Of a stretch of 64,000 nt of DNA, positions 60,184-64,000 are shown piece after piece; within the stretch, counting starts at the first letter, position 1, and each line of letters opens with the position of its first letter. Under the pieces are notes generated by a model, which was not told the DNA's origin, searched no databases, and saw only the letters and a list, made by a program, of their open reading frames with translations. The stretch covers positions 186,001 through 250,000 of the forward strand of contig NZ_LFND01000004.1 in the NCBI RefSeq assembly GCF_001045465.1, written 5' to 3'. This DNA is from Chryseobacterium angstadtii (lineage in GTDB: Bacteria; Bacteroidota; Bacteroidia; Flavobacteriales; Weeksellaceae). The position numbers were made by a program, and so were the translations under genes.

Positions 60184-61077
60184 ATGAGAAACTTATTTTT
60201 ACCTTTATGCATAGTTCTCCTTCTAAACAGCTGTGAGAAATCTGAAATGAAGCTTGATATTCCTTCTACCGTAGTATCTCCTGAAAAAGTGGCTTCTGCT
60301 GAATATGTCGTAGAAGAAACACCGCCACCCCAAGAAGTCTCTAAAGAACCTCTTTCTGATGAAAATAAACCTGCCCAGGTTTCTGTGTCTCCCAAAAAAA
60401 TAGATACTATCGCTAAAAAGGTGATTAAAAACGGTACCATGAAAATTCAGGTGGGCGATATTAAAAAGGCCCAGAATCAGGTAGCAGGTATACTGAAGAA
60501 AAATAATGCTTATATCCAGAACGAACAGTTCCAGAATACGGATATGGATGACAATCTCGATCTGGTGATCCGTGTCCCGCATAAAAATTTTGATGCATTG
60601 ATCAATTCATTTTCCGATGGTGTAGGATCTGTTCTCTCTAAAAATATTTCATCAGATGACGTCACTGAGGAATACACTGATGTCTCTATTAAGCTGGCCA
60701 ATAAGAAGATTTATCTCGAAAAATACCGGGACATGCTCAGAAATGCTTCTACCACAAAAGATATGATTGAAATTCAGGAAACCATCCGTGAACTGGAAGA
60801 TGAAATTGATGTAGCGGAAGGAAGACTCCGCTTCATTGACGATCGCGTGAATTACAGCACGCTGAATCTTGGTTTATACAAAGAAAAAGTAAGAAGTTCA
60901 GCCACCTCAAAAATTGGTTTCGGAAGCCGTTTTGCCGACTCTGTAACGGAAGGATGGAACAGTTTTGTGACTTTCCTGCTGGGAATTATTTCATTCTGGC
61001 CATTCTTATTACTGATTCCGCTGATTATTTTGATGTGGCGTAAATTGAAAGCATGTAAAAAGAAGCCGCAACAATAG
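60184..61077 (+). CDS. DUF4349-family lipoprotein with C-terminal transmembrane helix
   Basis: 297 residues. Lipobox LLNSC (Cys17 lipidated), a proline/acid-rich linker to about 75, then the DUF4349 core: KNGTMKIQVGDIKKAQNQV, VIRVPHKNFDALINSF, DVTEEYTDVSIKLANKK, long coiled coil (TIRELEDEIDVAEGRLRFIDDRVNYSTLNL about 197-226), and a transmembrane helix at about 262-287 with a basic tail. Probably an envelope protein; homologues are proposed to be membrane-spanning structural or sensor proteins. Terminator at 61103-61129 is shared with the convergent gene. Confidence 0.87.
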   Translation: MRNLFLPLCIVLLLNSCEKSEMKLDIPSTVVSPEKVASAEYVVEETPPPQEVSKEPLSDENKPAQVSVSPKKIDTIAKKVIKNGTMKIQVGDIKKAQNQVAGILKKNNAYIQNEQFQNTDMDDNLDLVIRVPHKNFDALINSFSDGVGSVLSKNISSDDVTEEYTDVSIKLANKKIYLEKYRDMLRNASTTKDMIEIQETIRELEDEIDVAEGRLRFIDDRVNYSTLNLGLYKEKVRSSATSKIGFGSRFADSVTEGWNSFVTFLLGIISFWPFLLLIPLIILMWRKLKACKKKPQQ

Positions 61078-61100
61078 GTTTCATAATACCCACTTCATAA

Positions 61101-61136
61101 AAAATCCGGACACTTTTGATGTCCGGATTCTTTATT
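61101..61136. terminator. Bidirectional terminator
   Basis: Perfect 10-bp stem AATCCGGACA / TGTCCGGATT with T-rich flanks both ways. Confidence 0.88.
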
Positions 61137-61151
61137 GCATTATCTGGTAAT

Positions 61152-61529
61152 TTAAGCATTAAAATGTTCTTTAACCGTTTCAAGCACCTGTTCATCTGAC
61201 ATTTTCTGTGCTGTATCCAATGTGATCGCAAGGTTTTTAAACTGGGCGGTATCATGAAGGTATTTTTTAAGTTCCTCCTGAATGGTTCCCGGGCCTGTAA
61301 TATAAACCTCCTGAGAATTGGTCAGAAGATGTTCCACTTCTTTAAAAAATTTGACTTTATTAGTACGCTCCGCATTATGGGCTGCGTTTTCACTTGAGTT
61401 TCCATGTTGAATTTCTGCTTTTACAGGACTGCAAAGAAAAAATTTGAACGCGTTTTGTGCATCATGATTTTTTACTACAACAGCCTTTTCGGAATCAATC
61501 CAGATTCCTGCTAATTTCTTGTCTGACAT
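61152..61529 (-). CDS. Small protein resembling eRF1 domain 3 / pelota-like fold
   Basis: 125 residues, no signal peptide. KKLAGIWIDSEKAVVVK at the start, a basic middle with KVKFFKEVEHLL, and EVYITGPGTIQEELKKYL near 75 followed by a short helix; this order (beta-strand, acidic helix, GPG turn) resembles the eRF1-domain-3-like proteins of bacteria. Assignment is from pattern memory and only moderate. Possibly a translation-associated or stress protein. Monocistronic, convergent with the DUF4349 gene. Confidence 0.55.
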   Translation of the reverse strand: MSDKKLAGIWIDSEKAVVVKNHDAQNAFKFFLCSPVKAEIQHGNSSENAAHNAERTNKVKFFKEVEHLLTNSQEVYITGPGTIQEELKKYLHDTAQFKNLAITLDTAQKMSDEQVLETVKEHFNA

Positions 61530-61663
61530 AATTTATTTTTTGGTGTTATACTCCATATAAAACAAGAATGATGCAAAGGGATTGTTAAGGCCTGTTAAAT
61601 GTTTTTATAGTGAAATTCTAGTTAGATTAATGGTCGATAGTTCCAATAGAATTTTTTTATACA

Positions 61664-61697
61664 GAAAAGCCACCTTCTGTGTAAAGGTGGCTTTCTT
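61664..61697 (-). terminator. Terminator of the LPMO gene
   Basis: 11-bp stem AAAGCCACCTT / AAGGTGGCTTT (61666-61694) with CTGTGTA loop and T-rich flanks; 25 nt after the stop. Confidence 0.85.
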
Positions 61698-61721
61698 TTG
61701 ATTATTTACATTATTTTAATT

Positions 61722-63521
61722 CTACTTTCTGACCGTTTTCATTACACTGCTTCCATCCTTATAAAGAATCTTCACAAAATAAATTCCGGCCGGAAGGCGG
61801 CTGATATTGATGCTGTTCTTCGAAGGCTTAACAGAAGAAAGTACCTGAAATCCGTGGGTATTGAATACATTTACTTCACTTATTTTCCCGTAATAACTTT
61901 CCGGAGCAAAATTGATCAGGTTATCAGAAACTATTACTGAAAGACCTTCTTCCATGCTGTTACGTCCTGCTCCCACACAATCCTGGCTTTCATTACAATC
62001 ACTTACTACTTTCCAGACTGCATTGCTTCCCGGTGCTTCTCCCGGATTTGCATACCATTTATTTTCCCAGATCTTGCATGCATGGAATACTTTTGTTCCG
62101 GCAGCCGGATAAACCTTTGCAGGGTTGTACGGCTGTGATCCGCAGTAAGTAACGGGACCGCTGGAAGTACATCCGGGACCTTCAGTACAAACACTTACTT
62201 CTTCCCAAACCATATTGATCCCCGGAATTTCACTAGGATTTGCGTACCATTTATTTTTCCAGATTTTGCAGCCGTGGAATACGGTTGTCTGAGCTGTAGG
62301 ATAAGCCTTAGCGGGATTATACTGCTGTGCTCCGCAATATAATTGATCGTTACCTCCCGGAATTTGTTTGGTTCTGATTTTTAATTCATTGCTGGCATCA
62401 GAAAGTTGATCATTCTGGGCCACAGCTTTTACAGTATAGCGGTATTCGGTATCCTGAGACAAGCCTGTACGCATGAAACTGGTCTGTACCGTTTCACCGA
62501 CTTTAATTCCATTTTCAAATATCTGATAGTTTTTAATGCCCTGTGAGTGGCTAGAAGCCATCCACATCAGCGAAACAGAGTTTTCCGTCACTCCCATCGA
62601 ATGTAGGCCGGATGGTGCTATTGGTAATTCGGGAAGATTATCATTATTTGTTTTTACCGTAAGCGGTGCGCTTTTTTGTGATGTCAATCCAGAGCTGCCT
62701 TTCGCCTGTACTTCGTAAGTGTAATTGGTATTCGCAGTCAGGCCGTTATCTTGAAATTCAGGGGTCGTCACATTCTGAACAGCCTGCCCGTTACGGAATA
62801 CCGTGTATGAAACAGCATCTGCTTGTGGTGTCCAGCCTATTTTAGCTGAGAAATTGGTAACTCCTAATTTTGTCAGTCCTGTTGGAGTTGCTGGTGCAGT
62901 GATAGGTCCTCCTGTCTGTACATTCACATCAATAACGTTATAAAATGCATTAACCGTATCTGCGATATCCCAAACTGCAAGGATAATATGATATCCGGAA
63001 CGGTTATTCGGAACGGTAATCTGATGGGGCACATTATCCTGTGGCGGCGTACCATTATGCACAATCTCTCCTATCAGTTCAAGATCCTGACGTTTAAGCG
63101 GTTGGTTCGGATCCCAACCTGGTTTCGTCATATAATAATGCCATTTCGCGGTTGCATGATACGCAGAATATTTCCAGATAAAAGTATTCACTCCGGCTGT
63201 GATATTTGTCTTTTTCCATCGATCGGCAGTCTGAAGATCCAGAACTGTATTGCCTCCTATGCTTCCATTGGCAGAAGCAATTCTCCCGTCTGCAGGCCCG
63301 AATGCGGGAAATCCTTTTTTGGCTTCCAGAGATCCGGGTTCGTTGATGACACTGCCATAAAGATTTAATGCCGCGGTATAACCTAATGTTGCTTTATCCA
63401 GGCTTCCCTGATATCCGCGTGAGGCGGGACTTAACACGTATCCGTGGGCAAAAAGATGGGTTGAGGAAAATAACAGCATACACAAGAATAATGCTGAGAA
63501 AAGAATTCTACATTTAATCAT
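61722..63521 (-). CDS. Chitin-active lytic polysaccharide monooxygenase (AA10) with FN3, chitin-binding and T9SS domains
   Basis: Copper enzyme that oxidatively cleaves crystalline chitin or cellulose. The frame is open to 63566, but the ATG at 63521 (MIKCRILFS) is chosen. It gives a signal peptide ending LFA and a mature N-terminal His26, needed for the copper histidine brace. 599 residues: AA10 domain about 26-205 (HGYVLSPASR; second brace His122 in SAYHATAKW; axial Phe193 in NAFY, as in Serratia CBP21); two fibronectin III domains (about 212-300 and 310-395); two CBM5/12-like modules (YCG...Y...C...W, about 405-460 and 470-525); T9SS C-terminal domain to the end. Secreted through type IX. 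Confidence 0.93.
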   Translation of the reverse strand: MIKCRILFSALFLCMLLFSSTHLFAHGYVLSPASRGYQGSLDKATLGYTAALNLYGSVINEPGSLEAKKGFPAFGPADGRIASANGSIGGNTVLDLQTADRWKKTNITAGVNTFIWKYSAYHATAKWHYYMTKPGWDPNQPLKRQDLELIGEIVHNGTPPQDNVPHQITVPNNRSGYHIILAVWDIADTVNAFYNVIDVNVQTGGPITAPATPTGLTKLGVTNFSAKIGWTPQADAVSYTVFRNGQAVQNVTTPEFQDNGLTANTNYTYEVQAKGSSGLTSQKSAPLTVKTNNDNLPELPIAPSGLHSMGVTENSVSLMWMASSHSQGIKNYQIFENGIKVGETVQTSFMRTGLSQDTEYRYTVKAVAQNDQLSDASNELKIRTKQIPGGNDQLYCGAQQYNPAKAYPTAQTTVFHGCKIWKNKWYANPSEIPGINMVWEEVSVCTEGPGCTSSGPVTYCGSQPYNPAKVYPAAGTKVFHACKIWENKWYANPGEAPGSNAVWKVVSDCNESQDCVGAGRNSMEEGLSVIVSDNLINFAPESYYGKISEVNVFNTHGFQVLSSVKPSKNSINISRLPAGIYFVKILYKDGSSVMKTVRK

Positions 63522-63920
63522 ATTAATTATTTTAAGGTGTTTCTTGTAAGACCGATTGATGCTCATAAGATCATCCAGGATTTCATCATCTATTACAATA
63601 TTTCAGAAGCCTGTTCTATCCTTCTATGGCATCATATCAACGATTAAATTTAATGAAATAAATTAAATTTAGCATTATTCAACATAAAATTAATATAAAT
63701 AAATATAACACATCAAAATATTAAACAATAACCATATTTAAGCAATAATAAATTCTTTATTTAAAAATATTTCCAACATAATTTTCAAAAATTTAAATTT
63801 TGTAAATCATACACTTTGTATTCATTTTTGCCCTCCAATCCTCATAAAAAGCTAAAAGGTCAAGAAAATTATTCATGACCATGACTTTTGAAATCTAAGC
63901 TTTTTAAAACTTCTTTGTTG
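63522..63920. other. AT-rich upstream region without recognisable genes
   Basis: About 400 nt, mostly A/T with homopolymer tracts; holds the presumed LPMO promoter (no TAnnTTTG near the ATG). A 29-codon minus-strand ORF (63793-63882) lies here but has no promoter or coding signature, so it is not called. Confidence 0.6.
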
Positions 63921-64000
63921 AAAAAGCGCAAAGGCACAAGAAAATCAAAGATTTTCAGCTAAGCATTCACGATGAAAAACCCAGCATTCAATTTTATCGG
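63921..64000. repeat. GCGCAAAGGCACAAG repeat, partial
   Basis: Reads AAAGCGCAAAGGCACAAG, TCAAAGATTTTCAGC and AAGCATTCACGATG; related to the AACGCAATGGCGCAAGG units at 30966 and 34196 and cut by the window end. Confidence 0.5.

Noticed and set aside
63793..63882. 29-codon ORF upstream of the LPMO gene
   Set aside because: It is AT-rich, lacks a promoter consensus and a terminator, and is within chance expectation for this composition.
1..64000. CRISPR array, tRNA, rRNA or insertion sequence
   Set aside because: The repeats are short phased units or hairpins without spacer-repeat alternation. No cloverleaf, rRNA-like or transposase-coding sequence was recognised by eye; dedicated tools were not available.

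Overview
The window looks like a chromosomal segment of a Flavobacteriia member, most like Chryseobacterium or a close relative. Supporting signs are AT-rich DNA, promoters of the Bacteroidetes type (TTTG or TTG, about 19-21 nt, then TAnnTTTG), a SusC/SusD/SusE starch locus, C-terminal type IX secretion (T9SS) sorting domains on secreted enzymes, lipoproteins with acidic residues after the lipid cysteine, and abundant short intergenic repeats. No rRNA, tRNA, insertion sequence, prophage or CRISPR array was seen. The genus assignment is inference.

Layout. 1-2456 (minus): sugar-nucleotide block, galE (cut by the window edge), a small AT-rich membrane protein and a DegT-type aminotransferase. 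2543-4147: T9SS-exported subtilase. 4438-6972: PEP carboxylase. 7237-16781: mixed housekeeping and secreted proteins (small lipoproteins, a beta-lactamase-fold hydrolase, YqhD-type aldehyde reductase, SGNH hydrolase, DEAD-box helicase), separated by copies of a heptamer-phased repeat. 17014-22574: ABC1 kinase, cold-shock protein, a 54-residue Cys-rich leader-type peptide missing from long-ORF searches, a methyltransferase, a GNAT-nitrilase fusion and two small unknowns. 22609-29013 (minus): purine genes purM-purN-purH-purD followed by guaA. 29143-29301: a compact unit with consensus promoter, 24-codon ORF and terminator in front of purM. 29304-33955: FMN reductase, pirin, and a translationally coupled GMC oxidoreductase/MFS pair. 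34499-46138 (minus): complete starch/maltodextrin locus. 46465-51215: metG, an unknown secreted protein, a methyltransferase and a siderophore-interacting protein. 51320-53533: TonB receptor. 53708-58926: AraC regulator plus TolC-HlyD-MFS tripartite efflux. 58966-63521: DUF2891 and DUF4349 proteins, an eRF1-like small protein, and a chitin-active LPMO with two FN3, two carbohydrate-binding modules and a T9SS tail.

How genes work together. The sus locus covers the whole route from binding and import (SusC/D/E) through periplasmic hydrolysis (GH97, GH13) to inner-membrane uptake (SLC45-type MFS), with an unexpected secreted NTF2-like protein coupled to the transporter. The purine cluster covers late IMP synthesis, and GuaA takes XMP to GMP. 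The SIP and TonB receptor form an iron-acquisition pair. The efflux genes have a TTTG-N19-TAACTTTG promoter directly downstream of an AraC regulator.

The most unusual signals are not proteins: (i) octamer-phased, self-complementary arrays in three successive pur gene spacers; (ii) heptamer-phased arrays in many other spacers; (iii) a promoter-sORF-terminator cassette upstream of purM, with no TAnnTTTG motif between terminator and purM, which suggests attenuation or a small RNA; and (iv) four genes whose -7 element ends 4-5 nt before the start codon, predicting leaderless mRNAs.
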